Assembly: GCF_016861785.1 (NCBI RefSeq)
Contig: NZ_BOLS01000009.1
Coordinates: 1 to 64,000, forward strand
Reading direction: 5' to 3'
Origin: Lacticaseibacillus mingshuiensis
GTDB lineage: Bacteria; Bacillota; Bacilli; Lactobacillales; Lactobacillaceae
DNA length: 64,000 bases
Part shown: in pieces, positions 26,913-36,566 of the stretch
Layout of the letters: each line of letters begins with the position of its first letter
Numbering within the stretch: the stretch's first letter is position 1
Made by a program: the position numbers and the translations under genes
Notes under the pieces: model-generated
The model's input: only the letters and a program-made list of their open reading frames with translations
What the model was told of the DNA's origin: nothing
The model's database searches: none

Positions 26913-27170
26913 TTAATAGGCAGTCGACTCAGAAAAATCGTCAGGCTTTTCGTGCGCCATCCGGTTCAGGACCGTCTCCAACGTACCCATTCGCACCATG
27001 AGATCCAACTTCTCTAGCTTTTCGTGACGGGCTTTGCTGAGCATGACCACGCCCTTATTTGGCCCACTAGGCTGCTTCAAAGTGATCTCGACCCCTTTAT
27101 CCGAATTGGCTACTTGGCTGAGCACATCGAATAGCTTCTTCCTGAGATTCGTCGGCGTGTCTGTTTCCAT
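26913..27170 (-). CDS. Orphan YefM/Phd-like antitoxin
   Basis: The protein has 85 residues. The N-terminal TPTNLRKKLFDVLSQVANSD and the following IT...GVVMLSK segment match the Phd/YefM DNA-binding fold, in which a short N-terminal strand and helices repress the operon. The C-terminal helix (LMVRMGTLETVLNR) would normally bind the toxin. No toxin gene of the RelE, YoeB or Doc type is next to it on either side, so it is a solitary antitoxin or a non-TA regulator. Confidence 0.65.
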   Translation of the reverse strand: METDTPTNLRKKLFDVLSQVANSDKGVEITLKQPSGPNKGVVMLSKARHEKLEKLDLMVRMGTLETVLNRMAHEKPDDFSESTAY

Positions 27171-27303
27171 CAGTCCTTATCCCCCGTGAATTTGATACAC
27201 CGAAAATAGCGTACATTTCTAGGGACGTCAACACGTGCGCTTCACTGAGGTGGCCGCCACTTAGTCTCTCCGCCGAAATGCGCCAACCAGTCATGCGTAG
27301 CCC

Positions 27304-29598
27304 TTATTCCCGATACGCCCGCGCTTCCGGCACATAGTAGAACACGTGATCCTGCCCCGCGGTCTCCACGGTGATCGTCTGATACGGATGCGGGTAGCCC
27401 TGGCGCGTCAACGCCACGCTGGCCTGGTCGCCATCAAAACGGACCTCATACAGATTGTACGCCCCATCTTGATACGCGAAATCCTCGCCATCATCCTGAT
27501 AATGCGTATACGCGCCGGCCTGGCCATAGCAGCGGAACGTCAGCGTCGTTTCCGTCGCCACATCCACCGATTGGGTCAGCGGCCGCCATGGCAACAGACT
27601 GCCAGCCTTAACGAATAGTGGCAGGTGATCCAGCGGGGCGTCCACCACGATGCTTTGCGCGCCGGCAATCGTCTTTCCGGTCCAAAAATCGATCCAGTCC
27701 CCAGCCGGCAGATACACCAGGCGCTGGGTCGCGCCCTGCTCGACCACCGGCGCCACCAGCAGCGAGTCGCCCACCAGATACTCATCATTCAGCGTCTGCA
27801 CCCGCGCATCATCCTGATAATGCAGCACCAGCGGCCGCATGATCGGCAGACTAGGTTGTAGCGCAAACAAGTCGTACAACAGATCCAGCAAATGGTAACG
27901 CAGTTCCACGAATTTTCGGTAGATCGTCAGCGTTGGCTCGCCGAATGCCCACGGTTCCTGCAACCGCGAGCGCGCCGTGCTGTGATTCCGCAGCAGTGGG
28001 GAAAATAGGGCCGCCTCCAGCCACCGCGTCACGAGCTCCGCCGTTGTGTCACTGGTAAACCCGCCAATGTCGGTCCCGGCAAATGGGATGCCGGACAGGC
28101 CGAGGCTGCACAGTTGCGGCAAGGCCAGCCGCAAATGCGCCCATGTCGAGCGATTGTCGCCGGTCCAGACGGTCGTGTAGCGCTGCGCCCCGGCATAAAC
28201 GGCGCGACTGATCACAAATGGCCGCTTCCCGGTCAATTTTTGCAGCCCGTCGTACGTCGCATGCGCCATATTTTGGCCAAAGACGTTGTGCATCGCCAGC
28301 GCCGTGGATGGCTGGCCATTATCGGAAAAGACCGTGTCATCCGGAATCGGCCCGTCAAAGCCGGCCGGTTCGTTCATATCGTTCCACACCCCGGCCACGC
28401 CCAGGTCAGTCAAAAATTGCTGATTCTGACCCCACCAGGTGCGCACAGCCGGATTCCCAAAATCGGGGTACACCGCCTTGCCCGGCCACACCGTGTTCAC
28501 ATACGGCGTGCCATCCGGATTGGTCGCAAACACGTGCTTGACCAACCCGTCTTCATAGATCGCATACTGCTTGTCGACCTTGACCCCGGGATCGATGATC
28601 GTGACCACCTTGATGCCCGCTTGCTTGAGGTCCGCGATCATCCCCTTCATCTGGGGAAAACGCTTGGGATCCGCCGTGAACACTCGGAAACCATCCATGT
28701 AGTCGATGTCCAGATGAATCGCATCACACGGGATATTCAGCGCGCGCATTTTCGCCGCTAAGTCCCGCACCACCTTTTCGCTGGCGTAGCTGAAGCGGGA
28801 CTGCTGGTAGCCCAGCGTCCATTTTTGCGGCAGCGGGGTCGTGCCCGTCAAGGTCGTGTAGGCTTCGGCCACGTCCGTCATCGCCGGACCAGCAAAAAGA
28901 TAATAGTTCAACTTGCCGCCAGCCGCATCGATGTAATAATAATCAGCGCTTTCCTTGCCCAGATCAAACCGCGTCGGATAGGTGTTGTCGACAAACAAGC
29001 CGTATGCCCGACCCTGCGTTAAGCCGATCACAAACGGAATACTCTTATACAGCCGCGCCAGGTCCTCTTGATGCGGGCGGCCTTCATCCGTGTTCCAATT
29101 TTCCCAGGCATACCCGCGCTTGTCCAAAAAGCCGGCGTGATCGCCCAGCCCATACAGATGTTCATCGGGCCGCAGCGTCTTGACGATCTCAAGCGGCGCC
29201 ACCCCAGGCACGTCGGTCAGGGAGTGGTCCTGCATCGCCACCGCCGACGCATCCAGGTTCTCGGCACTTGCGATCTGCGGATCCGTGTCGCGCACCAGCG
29301 GCGTCCGCGTCCCGCGAAAGTCCTGCACCATCGCCGTGCCATCCGGGTAAAACGCATCGACATGGCCCGCCTCATCGACGGTCACCACCACCGCCGCGGT
29401 GGCCAGCCGCATGCCAGCCGCCGTCTCGTCGATCGTCAGCGCAAAATCTTCGGCGGCCACCGGCACCGTTGCGTACGAATGCGGCAAGTCGCCGCCATCG
29501 CGCACCTGAATGATGTTCGGCCGCAACGCCCCAACAGCAAGCTGGCGACCATCCGCCAAAGTGAGCCAGGCAAAACGCCCGCGTTTTTCAATAATCAT
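27304..29598 (-). CDS. GH31 alpha-glucosidase, copy 1
   Basis: A glycoside hydrolase family 31 enzyme (764 aa) that releases glucose from alpha-glucosides. The nucleophile is Asp407 in WNDMNEP and the acid/base is Asp481 in WTGDNRSTW; DIDYMDGFRVF provides substrate contacts. It has no signal peptide and should act on imported oligosaccharides. GAGGGAG precedes the start. It lies behind the mapA-pgmB-GH31 operon, separated by a terminator at 29788-29828, so it has its own promoter. It shows strong similarity along its length to the GH31 protein at 29838-32159; the pair probably differ in linkage or chain-length preference. Confidence 0.93.
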   Translation of the reverse strand: MIIEKRGRFAWLTLADGRQLAVGALRPNIIQVRDGGDLPHSYATVPVAAEDFALTIDETAAGMRLATAAVVVTVDEAGHVDAFYPDGTAMVQDFRGTRTPLVRDTDPQIASAENLDASAVAMQDHSLTDVPGVAPLEIVKTLRPDEHLYGLGDHAGFLDKRGYAWENWNTDEGRPHQEDLARLYKSIPFVIGLTQGRAYGLFVDNTYPTRFDLGKESADYYYIDAAGGKLNYYLFAGPAMTDVAEAYTTLTGTTPLPQKWTLGYQQSRFSYASEKVVRDLAAKMRALNIPCDAIHLDIDYMDGFRVFTADPKRFPQMKGMIADLKQAGIKVVTIIDPGVKVDKQYAIYEDGLVKHVFATNPDGTPYVNTVWPGKAVYPDFGNPAVRTWWGQNQQFLTDLGVAGVWNDMNEPAGFDGPIPDDTVFSDNGQPSTALAMHNVFGQNMAHATYDGLQKLTGKRPFVISRAVYAGAQRYTTVWTGDNRSTWAHLRLALPQLCSLGLSGIPFAGTDIGGFTSDTTAELVTRWLEAALFSPLLRNHSTARSRLQEPWAFGEPTLTIYRKFVELRYHLLDLLYDLFALQPSLPIMRPLVLHYQDDARVQTLNDEYLVGDSLLVAPVVEQGATQRLVYLPAGDWIDFWTGKTIAGAQSIVVDAPLDHLPLFVKAGSLLPWRPLTQSVDVATETTLTFRCYGQAGAYTHYQDDGEDFAYQDGAYNLYEVRFDGDQASVALTRQGYPHPYQTITVETAGQDHVFYYVPEARAYRE

Positions 29599-29787
29599 AA
29601 GCGCACTCCCTCAAATCAATTCAATAATAGTGTCACGCACACCTAGGAATCACGCCAGACACCGGCCATCCCACTAGGTACATCGACTGACCCCCAGGCG
29701 GCGCATTTAGAGCCATGCCAGCCGCATTTCTTCCGAGGGTCCAGTACATTTTAGCGAACTGTTTCACAAATGAAAGCACTCGCGGGC
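29599..29787 (-). promoter_or_regulatory. Promoter region of GH31 copy 1
   Basis: On the minus strand TTTCAT and TAAAAT (about 16 apart, near 29775-29745) could form a weak promoter. The TGTTANCGATAACA operator found at three other sites in the maltose island is absent here. Confidence 0.35.
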
Positions 29788-29828
29788 AAAAAAATAGCGG
29801 ACAGGCCACAAACGCCCATCCGCCGCGA
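29788..29828 (-). terminator. Terminator of the mapA-pgmB-GH31 operon
   Basis: CGCGGCGGATG and its partner around CCTGTCCGCT form a hairpin followed on the minus strand by seven T. Confidence 0.65.
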
Positions 29829-29837
29829 AATAAATCG

Positions 29838-32159
29838 TTAAATTTCTTGATATGTGCCAGTAGACCCACTATAGGCAAACTGATGCGCGACCCCGCTGAC
29901 TTCCACGAAGATCGTGTCGTAATGCTGGTCCAGCCCATCAACACTCAGCGCGACCCGCACCTCGTTGTCATCAACATCGATGACATAGCGATTGAAGGCC
30001 CCATTTTGATAGGCAAAATCCTCGCCATTGTCCTGGTAGTGCTCATAATGCCCATGCGTGCCGAAGACTTTGAAGCCCAGCGTATCCTCCGTGGCTGGTT
30101 CCACGTATTCGACCAGTGGCCGAAGCGGCAGGATGCTATTGTTTTTCACAAACAGCGGCAAGTGGTCCAGCGGGGCGGCCACGACGTAATAATCGCCGCC
30201 TGTGTAAGCCTCGCCGGTCCAATAATCCAGCCACTCGCCGGCCGGCAGATAGACCATCCGGTGATCGACGCCCGGCGCCACCACCGGCGCCGCCAGCAGC
30301 GTCTCCCCGACCAAAAATTCATCGTTGATAGTCTGCGCGGTCGCGTCGTCTTGATAATGTAGCACAAGGGGCCGCATCACCGGCAGCCCGGTACGGGTGC
30401 CGGCTTCAAACAGATCGTACAACAGATCCAGCAGACGGTAGCGCAATTCCAGCATCTTGCGATAGATCGCCAAGGTGGGCTCGCCGAACACCCATGGCTC
30501 TTGAAGCGGCGTGCCAATTGCGGAATGATTGCGCAACAACGGGGAAAAGATCGCCGCCTCGATCCACCGCGTCAACAGTTCCGGCGTCGCACTTTCGCCA
30601 AAGCCGCCGATATCAGTGCCGGCAAAACTGAAGCCGGACAGCCCCAAGTTGGTGAGCTGCGGAACCACCAGCCGCAACAGCGCCCAAGTCGAGCGATTAT
30701 CGCCGGTCCACACCGTCGCGAATTTTTGCGTGCCACTGAAGGCCGCGCGCGTGATGATGAACGGCCGCTTGCCTGTTTTCGCCTTCATTCCGGCATAGGT
30801 CGCGCGAGCCATGTTGTGGGCATAAACGTTGTGCAGCTCGAGAATCGTGGTGCCATGGTCCTCATCCGTCAGCGCCACATCATCCGGCAGTGGCCCGTCG
30901 AAGCTGGCCGGCTCGTTCATGTCGTTCCAGATGCCGCTCACACCATTTTCCGTGAGAAAATCGGTATTGTGCGCCCACCACTTGCGGATGGACGGCGCGC
31001 CAAAATCGGGAAACACCGACTTGCCCGGCCAGACCCGGTTGACATACAGCTTGCCGGCCGCGTCCTTGGCAAAATAGCCATGTGCGACGCCTTCATCATA
31101 GACCCGATAGCCGGGATCCTGCTTGACCCCTGGATCAATGATCGTGACGACCTTCACGCCGTCTTCGCCGAGCTGCGCGACCATTTGCTTGAAGTCGGGA
31201 AAACGTTTGGGATCCGTCGTGAACACGCGATACCCATCCATATAATCGATGTCGAGGTGAATCGCATCAAATGGCAGGTGGTACTCACGCATTTTCGCCG
31301 CCACCGTTTCGACCGTCTGGCGATTCATATAGCTCCAGCGACTTTGCTGATAGCCCAGCGTCCATTTTTGCGGCAGCGGTGTGGTCCCTGTCAGCCAGGT
31401 ATACTCGCCCACCACATCCGGCATGGCCGGCCCGGCGAAAATGTAGTAATCCAGTCGCCCCGCCACCGCATTGTAATAGAAGTAATCGCGGCTTTCGCGG
31501 CCCAGATCCAGCCGACTCGGAAACGTGTCCGGGAAAAATAGGCCGTATGCGCGGTCCTCATGCAGGCCGATGACAAACGGAATGCTCTTGTACAGCCGCA
31601 CCAGGTCTTCTTGATGCGGCGTCGGGTCATCCGAGTTCCAATTTTCCCAGGCGTACCCACGCTTGTCAGTGAAGCCCGTCTTGTCGCCCAGGCCGTAAAA
31701 ATGATCGTCATCCGCCAAAGTGAACGCGACCTCGATCGGCGTTGCGCCCGGCACATCGGACACATGATGCTCACCGACCATGGCGTGGTGCGCCGCCGCA
31801 TGTTCGGCGTCGGCCAGCGCTGGATCCGCATTGGTATCAAGCGGCTGACGGCGGCCGCGATACGCCGTCACCACCGGCTGGCCTGACGCATCGACGACAT
31901 CCACATACCCCACTGCGTCCATCGTCAGCGTTAACGCCGACGTGGCCAGCGTCACATGGTCGCCGTGATCATCGACGACCGCTGCGACAGCCTGCGCCTG
32001 CCCGCTCACCACGTCGCGGTTGTGCGGCGCCGGCACGTCTGCGTCATACACATGCAAAATCGCCGGCGTGAGCACCGTCACACCGCGTTTTCTCCCATCG
32101 GCCAACGTGATCAGCCACGTGCCTTGTGCCTCTGTGCTCTGAATGGTGATCTCACTCAC
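29838..32159 (-). CDS. GH31 alpha-glucosidase, copy 2
   Basis: A family 31 glucosidase (773 aa) with nucleophile Asp413 in WNDMNEP and acid/base Asp487 in WTGDNRSTW. It lacks a signal peptide. It is the third gene of the mapA-pgmB operon, 21 bases after pgmB, so it is made with maltose phosphorylase and probably trims maltodextrins or isomaltose-type sugars. GTG at 32159 is preferred because GGAGG is nine bases away; the in-frame TTG at 32165 is only three bases from it. It is closely related to the copy at 27304-29598. Confidence 0.92.
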   Translation of the reverse strand: MSEITIQSTEAQGTWLITLADGRKRGVTVLTPAILHVYDADVPAPHNRDVVSGQAQAVAAVVDDHGDHVTLATSALTLTMDAVGYVDVVDASGQPVVTAYRGRRQPLDTNADPALADAEHAAAHHAMVGEHHVSDVPGATPIEVAFTLADDDHFYGLGDKTGFTDKRGYAWENWNSDDPTPHQEDLVRLYKSIPFVIGLHEDRAYGLFFPDTFPSRLDLGRESRDYFYYNAVAGRLDYYIFAGPAMPDVVGEYTWLTGTTPLPQKWTLGYQQSRWSYMNRQTVETVAAKMREYHLPFDAIHLDIDYMDGYRVFTTDPKRFPDFKQMVAQLGEDGVKVVTIIDPGVKQDPGYRVYDEGVAHGYFAKDAAGKLYVNRVWPGKSVFPDFGAPSIRKWWAHNTDFLTENGVSGIWNDMNEPASFDGPLPDDVALTDEDHGTTILELHNVYAHNMARATYAGMKAKTGKRPFIITRAAFSGTQKFATVWTGDNRSTWALLRLVVPQLTNLGLSGFSFAGTDIGGFGESATPELLTRWIEAAIFSPLLRNHSAIGTPLQEPWVFGEPTLAIYRKMLELRYRLLDLLYDLFEAGTRTGLPVMRPLVLHYQDDATAQTINDEFLVGETLLAAPVVAPGVDHRMVYLPAGEWLDYWTGEAYTGGDYYVVAAPLDHLPLFVKNNSILPLRPLVEYVEPATEDTLGFKVFGTHGHYEHYQDNGEDFAYQNGAFNRYVIDVDDNEVRVALSVDGLDQHYDTIFVEVSGVAHQFAYSGSTGTYQEI

Positions 32160-32180
32160 AATCAATAACCTCCATGACCG

Positions 32181-32846
32181 CTAGTGTTGCGCGTTGAAAG
32201 CGGCCTCAATTTGGCTCAATTGTAACGCAGCAGTGGTCGGAACGATATAGTCGGCTTGCGCCAAAACAGTCTTGTCGCCGATGCCCACGGCGAATTGGCC
32301 TGCCGCCTTGATCGCCGCCACCCCGGCTGAGGCGTCCTCAAACGAGACCACCTCGTCCGCCTGCAGCCCCGCCAGTTCCTGGGCCCGCACATAGATCTCC
32401 GGATCAGGTTTGCCGCGATGCAGTGTAGCCGGATCCACGACGCCATCAAAATCAGCCGCGATCTTCAGCTGACGCAAAATCGTCGGGGCATTTTTTGACG
32501 CCGAGGCAATGATCATTTTCAGCTGCTTGGTCTTCGCATCCGCCAACAGTTGGGGAATCCCTGGCAAAATATCGGCTGGGGTCATGCTTTTGATCGCCTC
32601 GACATACATCGCGTTTTTCTTGGTCGCCAACGCTTCCTTTTCCGCCTCGGTGAAGCGGTCTTCCTGGCCGGCGCCGCGCAAAATAAAGTCCAGCGAATCC
32701 ATTCGCGAGCGGCCGCGCAAGCCATCGTTGGCTTCCGGTGGCAACGTGATGCCGATCGATTCAGCAACCTTGCCCCAGGCGGCGAGATGGAACTTCGCCG
32801 AATCCGTCAACACCCCGTCCAGATCAAACAGTAAGCCTTTTAACAT
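32181..32846 (-). CDS. pgmB: Beta-phosphoglucomutase
   Basis: A HAD-superfamily mutase (221 aa) that converts beta-glucose 1-phosphate, the product of maltose phosphorylase, to glucose 6-phosphate. The N-terminal FDLDGVLTDSA holds the phosphorylated Asp and the acid/base Asp; GLRGRSRMDSL is the cap substrate loop; SASKNA, KPDPEIY and FEDASAG are the later HAD motifs. The start at 32846 has AAAGGGA upstream. It lies between mapA and a GH31 gene, the classical maltose phosphorolysis operon. Confidence 0.95.
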   Translation of the reverse strand: MLKGLLFDLDGVLTDSAKFHLAAWGKVAESIGITLPPEANDGLRGRSRMDSLDFILRGAGQEDRFTEAEKEALATKKNAMYVEAIKSMTPADILPGIPQLLADAKTKQLKMIIASASKNAPTILRQLKIAADFDGVVDPATLHRGKPDPEIYVRAQELAGLQADEVVSFEDASAGVAAIKAAGQFAVGIGDKTVLAQADYIVPTTAALQLSQIEAAFNAQH

Positions 32847-32903
32847 CGTATCATTCCCTTTCAATAAAAAGCGCCGCGCCATTTCCAGCGCGGCGCCAGC
32901 CAA

Positions 32904-35162
32904 TTATCTTTCCGCCCCAGGCAATGCCACAGCCTTGCCATTGACGACCACAGTCAGAGCCGGGCCGGCCACCAGCGCGATGTCCGTGCCTTCGCGGGTG
33001 ACGGAGATCGCCAGCGTGCGCCCGCGATACAGGATCTTGAAGCTGTAATGCGTCCAGTCCTTTGGCAAAAACGGCTTGAACGACAGTTGATCATCGTTGT
33101 CGCGCATCCCCGCAAAGCCCTGAACGATCGCGAGCCACGAGCCTGACATCGAGGTGATGTGCAACCCGTCTGTCGTGTCGTTGTTGTAATTGTCCAGATC
33201 CAGCCGCGCGGTGCGAGCATACAACTCGACGGCCTTGTCTTCCTTGCCAAGCTCCGCCGCCAAGATCGCGTGAATCGACGCACTCAGCGAACTTTCATGC
33301 ACCGTCAGCGGTTCGTAAAAGTCGAAGTTCTTCTCCTTTTGTTCCCGCGTGAAGCGGTCATTCAGGAAATAGATGCCCTGCAAGACATCCGCCTGTTTGA
33401 TATACGGGCTGCGCAAAATGTGATCCCAGGACCAGTGCTGATTGATCGGCCGCTGATCGGCAGGAATGCTGCTGGCCGGGCGCAGATCCTTGTCCAGGAA
33501 TGTGTCGTGCTGGACGAAGATGCCAAGGTCCTTGTCTTCCGGAAAATACATCCGGTCGATGATGTCCTGCCAGTGCGCCTTTTCTTCATCGGAGACTGCC
33601 AATTTTTCAACGACAGCCTTGTCCGCTTTCGGCAGGCGCGCCAACGTGTATTGCAGCGTCCACTGGGCCATCGTGTTGGTGTACCAGTTATTATTGACGT
33701 TGTTTTCGTATTCATTCGGCCCGGTGACCCCGTGGATCATATACTGGCCTTGGCGCTGGGAAAAATGCACCCGGTCCGCCCAAAAGCGGCTGATGCCAAC
33801 CAACACATCGATTCCCGTTTCGTTGACATAGCTCTCGTCGCCCGTATAATCGGTGTACTGCTTGATGGCAAAAGCAATCGCGCCATTGCGGTGGATCTCC
33901 TCAAACGTGATCTCCCACTCGTTGTGGCACTCGATGCCATTGAACGTCACCATCGGGAACAGCGCCCCGGCAAGGCCCTGTTGCTGGGCGTTGTGATACG
34001 CGCCGGGCAACTGGTCGTGGCGGTATTGAAGCAGCGCGCGCGTGACATCCGGCTTGGTCGTGGCCAGATACATCGGCACGATGTAGGCTTCCGTGTCCCA
34101 ATACGTCGCACCACCATATTTTTCGCCGGTGAAGCCCTTTGGCCCGATGTTCAGCCGTTTGTCCTCGCCGTAATACGTCATGAAGAGTTGGAAAATGTTG
34201 AAACGGATGCCCTGTTGCGCCGCGTCATCGCCATCGATCACGACATCCGACAACGCCCAGCGCTTCGCCCAAATGGCCGTCTGCGCATCGAGCAAGCCGG
34301 TCCAGCCAGCGTCAAGCGCCTGTGCCATCAGCTTGGCCGCGGCCTCACCCTGGTCTTCGCTTGCCACATCGCGGCTCGTGACCACGATCACCGTTTTGAC
34401 CAGCTCAGCCGTCTCGCCGGCAGCCAGCGTGAAGCTTGCCTCGCGCTGGACCCGACCGCTCGTCGCGGAAGCGGTGCCTTGAAGCGGCTGACCATTCAGC
34501 GTCGTGTGCTGTTTGAGCAACACGCTGAATTGTGGCACCTTGAACGGATTCGGTTTGGTGATCAACTGAATGGTCTCCGCCTCACTGTTTTCACCCAGCG
34601 GCTGCCAGAAACCGTCCTCGTAATTCGAGTCCTCGTTCACGACATTGCCATCAAGCGCCGGGGTCGCCGTGAGCGTCGCCGTCCCCGTCAACGCCTCAGC
34701 AGTCAGCTTGATCAGCCCGGCTTCCTTGATCTCGTTGGATAAGAACCGCTGGAAGGTGAGCCGAACTTTGGCGCCGCCTGCCTCGACCACGAAGCTGCGG
34801 GTCAACAGGCCCTGGTGCATGTCCAGCTCAAGCGAAAAATCGCTCGGTTGAAGTGTCGCCAGATCAATTTTCACGCCATTGAGCGTCAGCCCGAAGTCGA
34901 TAAAGCTCGGGGCGTTGATCGCCTTGCCAAAATACTCGGGATACCCATTTTTCCACCAGCCGACCCGGGTCTTGTCTGGATACCAGACCCCGGCCAGATA
35001 GGTGCCTTGCAGGTGGTCGCCGGAATAGCCCTCCTCAAAGTTGCCGCGCATACCCATGTAGCCGTTGCCGATCGCAGTCAGGCTCTCTTGCAGGCGCTTG
35101 TCCTCGGGGGTCAGCGTGCGACTTTTGATCACCCAAGGATCGATCTCAAAAATTCGTTTCAT
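32904..35162 (-). CDS. mapA: Maltose phosphorylase (GH65)
   Basis: The enzyme (752 aa) splits maltose with phosphate to glucose and beta-glucose 1-phosphate in the cytoplasm, saving one ATP. Glu484 in [10 protein letters not shown] is the general acid, matching Glu487 of the Lactobacillus brevis enzyme; [11 protein letters not shown] near residue 623 is the phosphate-binding loop. Full length. It is the first gene of the mapA-pgmB-GH31 operon, behind a promoter at 35200-35228 and an operator at 35241-35254. The ribosome-binding site (AAGGAG) is 12 bases from the ATG, farther than usual. Kojibiose or trehalose phosphorylase activity is less likely given pgmB and the maltose genes. Confidence 0.94.
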   Translation of the reverse strand: MKRIFEIDPWVIKSRTLTPEDKRLQESLTAIGNGYMGMRGNFEEGYSGDHLQGTYLAGVWYPDKTRVGWWKNGYPEYFGKAINAPSFIDFGLTLNGVKIDLATLQPSDFSLELDMHQGLLTRSFVVEAGGAKVRLTFQRFLSNEIKEAGLIKLTAEALTGTATLTATPALDGNVVNEDSNYEDGFWQPLGENSEAETIQLITKPNPFKVPQFSVLLKQHTTLNGQPLQGTASATSGRVQREASFTLAAGETAELVKTVIVVTSRDVASEDQGEAAAKLMAQALDAGWTGLLDAQTAIWAKRWALSDVVIDGDDAAQQGIRFNIFQLFMTYYGEDKRLNIGPKGFTGEKYGGATYWDTEAYIVPMYLATTKPDVTRALLQYRHDQLPGAYHNAQQQGLAGALFPMVTFNGIECHNEWEITFEEIHRNGAIAFAIKQYTDYTGDESYVNETGIDVLVGISRFWADRVHFSQRQGQYMIHGVTGPNEYENNVNNNWYTNTMAQWTLQYTLARLPKADKAVVEKLAVSDEEKAHWQDIIDRMYFPEDKDLGIFVQHDTFLDKDLRPASSIPADQRPINQHWSWDHILRSPYIKQADVLQGIYFLNDRFTREQKEKNFDFYEPLTVHESSLSASIHAILAAELGKEDKAVELYARTARLDLDNYNNDTTDGLHITSMSGSWLAIVQGFAGMRDNDDQLSFKPFLPKDWTHYSFKILYRGRTLAISVTREGTDIALVAGPALTVVVNGKAVALPGAER

Positions 35163-35199
35163 ATGTCTTCACTTCTCCTTGTCACTGTTCACATTCCTA

Positions 35200-35254
35200 A
35201 GCGTAAAGGCAGCCAGGCGGCACGACAACAGACGCCTCGGTGTTACCGATAACA
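35200..35254 (-). promoter_or_regulatory. mapA promoter with putative MalR operator
   Basis: TTGTCG (35228-35223) and TACGCT (35205-35200) are 17 bases apart. Thirteen bases upstream, TGTTACCGATAACA (35241-35254) is a palindrome with a central CG, the form bound by LacI-family regulators. The same palindrome type stands before malL and malE. Confidence 0.65.
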
Positions 35255-35440
35255 ACCTCACCGGTCGAAAAAAGCGGGGCAACACGCGTTTGTCCCGCTT
35301 TTTTGGTGCGCCTTGTGGTTGGCGGGCGCTGGGTTGATTGGAAAAATTGGAAGCGGTAGGCCGCGAGTGTGCGTTGGTAGGTCTGATTATTGCGCACCGT
35401 CATTTCGCGGTATCAGTTGCGGAGGTCCGCCATTTCAGAA
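35255..35440. other. Intergenic stretch with no gene
   Basis: AAAAAGCGGGGC and GTCCCGCTTTTTT (35268-35302) form a terminator-like hairpin around ACACGCG. Nothing else is recognised before repeat C1. Confidence 0.5.
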
Positions 35441-35564
35441 TCCTCGTGCTGCGCCCCGCATACCGGGAACAGCTAGCTACGGCAATCGCCCGATGGCCAA
35501 GTGCGCCATCAACCGCTTGCCTAGGCTACCTGTCCCGGTATGAGCGCGGGACTCCGCACTGGCC
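35441..35564. repeat. Family C palindromic repeat C1
   Basis: Conserved ends TCCTCGTGCTGCGCCCCGC and GAGCGCGGGACTCCGCACTG enclose a stem CATACCGGGA/TCCCGGTATG, an inner arm TAGCTACGGCA/TGCCTAGGCTA, and a small hairpin GATGGC/GCCATC. A second copy follows four bases later. Confidence 0.85.
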
Positions 35565-35568
35565 TTTA

Positions 35569-35690
35569 TCCTCGTGTTGCGCCCCGCATGGTCGAGGCAT
35601 ATAGGTCGGCAGGCGAACCGGCCTAAGACCAGGCCAATCCGCCTGCCGAGCCTATCTGCTCGACCATAAGCGCGGGGCTCCGCACTGGCC
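35569..35690. repeat. Family C palindromic repeat C2
   Basis: The same conserved ends as C1 (TCCTCGTGTTGCGCCCCGC and AGCGCGGGGCTCCGCACTGG), but a different stem: CATGGTCGAG pairs with CTCGACCATA, ATAGGTCGGCAGGCG with CGCCTGCCGAGCCTAT, and GGCCT with AGGCC at the tip. A partial third end (CGCACTGGTTTTATCC, 35695-35710) runs into the malG stop codon. Confidence 0.85.
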
Positions 35691-35704
35691 TCTTCGCACT
35701 GGTT

Positions 35705-36562
35705 TTATCCTTTATCCGCACCCTGTGTAATGCCGTTGACGTAGAACTTCTGCATGATCACGAAGATGATGGTGATCGGGATGGCGATGATCACACATCC
35801 TGCGATGAACTGCGCGAAATAGGTGGTTGAGGCGCCTTTTGCGCTGTGCAGCATGTTGTACAGGCCGTACGCGATGGTGTAGTCCTTTGGGTTGCCGGAT
35901 GAACTCAGGATGATGCCTGAGAAGATGAAGTCGACCCAGGGCGCCATGAAAGTGGTCAAGGCGGTGTAGACGATCATCGGGCGTGACAGCGGCAGGCCCA
36001 CGTGAATGAAGCTTTGCCACTTGGTTGCGCCATCCATCACGGCCGCCTCATCGATTGCAATCGGAATGGTGTCGAAGAACCCTTTTGCAATGTAGAACCC
36101 GAGGCCCGCGCCACCGATGTAGACCATCGTCAAGCCGGCCAGGTTCAGCATGTTGAAGGACTTCAGGATGTAGTACAAGGCGATCATCGACATGAACCCA
36201 GGGAACATGCCCAGGACCAAGGCGATCTGCAGAAACGGCTTCCGGAATTTGAAACGCAGCCGCGACAGCGAATACGCAACGGAGATCGTCACGAAGGTCG
36301 ACAGCACCATGGAGACCAAGGAGACCACCAGAGTGTTGCGGATCCAGTACAGGAATGGGAACTGGCTATTAGTCAAGATCCCCACATAATTTTGAATGGT
36401 GAACTGCTCCGGCCAGATCGTGGAAATGAAGCCCGTGTCGTTATAGGAAAAACTCGCAAGCACGATCCACACGATCGGAAAAAGCCAGACCAGCGCCAAG
36501 AAGATCAACAACACATAACGCGAGATCAAGGAGACGCGTTGACGTTCATGATAAGATTTCAT
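35705..36562 (-). CDS. malG: Maltodextrin ABC transporter permease MalG
   Basis: The protein (285 aa) is the second membrane subunit of a family 1 carbohydrate uptake ABC transporter, with six helices. The coupling motif EAAVMDGATKWQSFIHVGLP is intact. It follows malF with a four-base gap, and AAGGAGG precedes its start. No msmK-type ATPase gene is in this window, so a shared ATPase encoded elsewhere must power the transporter. Its last codons overlap the outer end of a family C repeat. Confidence 0.93.
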   Translation of the reverse strand: MKSYHERQRVSLISRYVLLIFLALVWLFPIVWIVLASFSYNDTGFISTIWPEQFTIQNYVGILTNSQFPFLYWIRNTLVVSLVSMVLSTFVTISVAYSLSRLRFKFRKPFLQIALVLGMFPGFMSMIALYYILKSFNMLNLAGLTMVYIGGAGLGFYIAKGFFDTIPIAIDEAAVMDGATKWQSFIHVGLPLSRPMIVYTALTTFMAPWVDFIFSGIILSSSGNPKDYTIAYGLYNMLHSAKGASTTYFAQFIAGCVIIAIPITIIFVIMQKFYVNGITQGADKG

Positions 36563-36566
36563 CTCG

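Noticed and set aside
32904-35162. GH65 gene as kojibiose or trehalose phosphorylase
   Set aside because: The active-site context, the pgmB neighbour and the maltose transporter and regulator genes all favour maltose phosphorylase.
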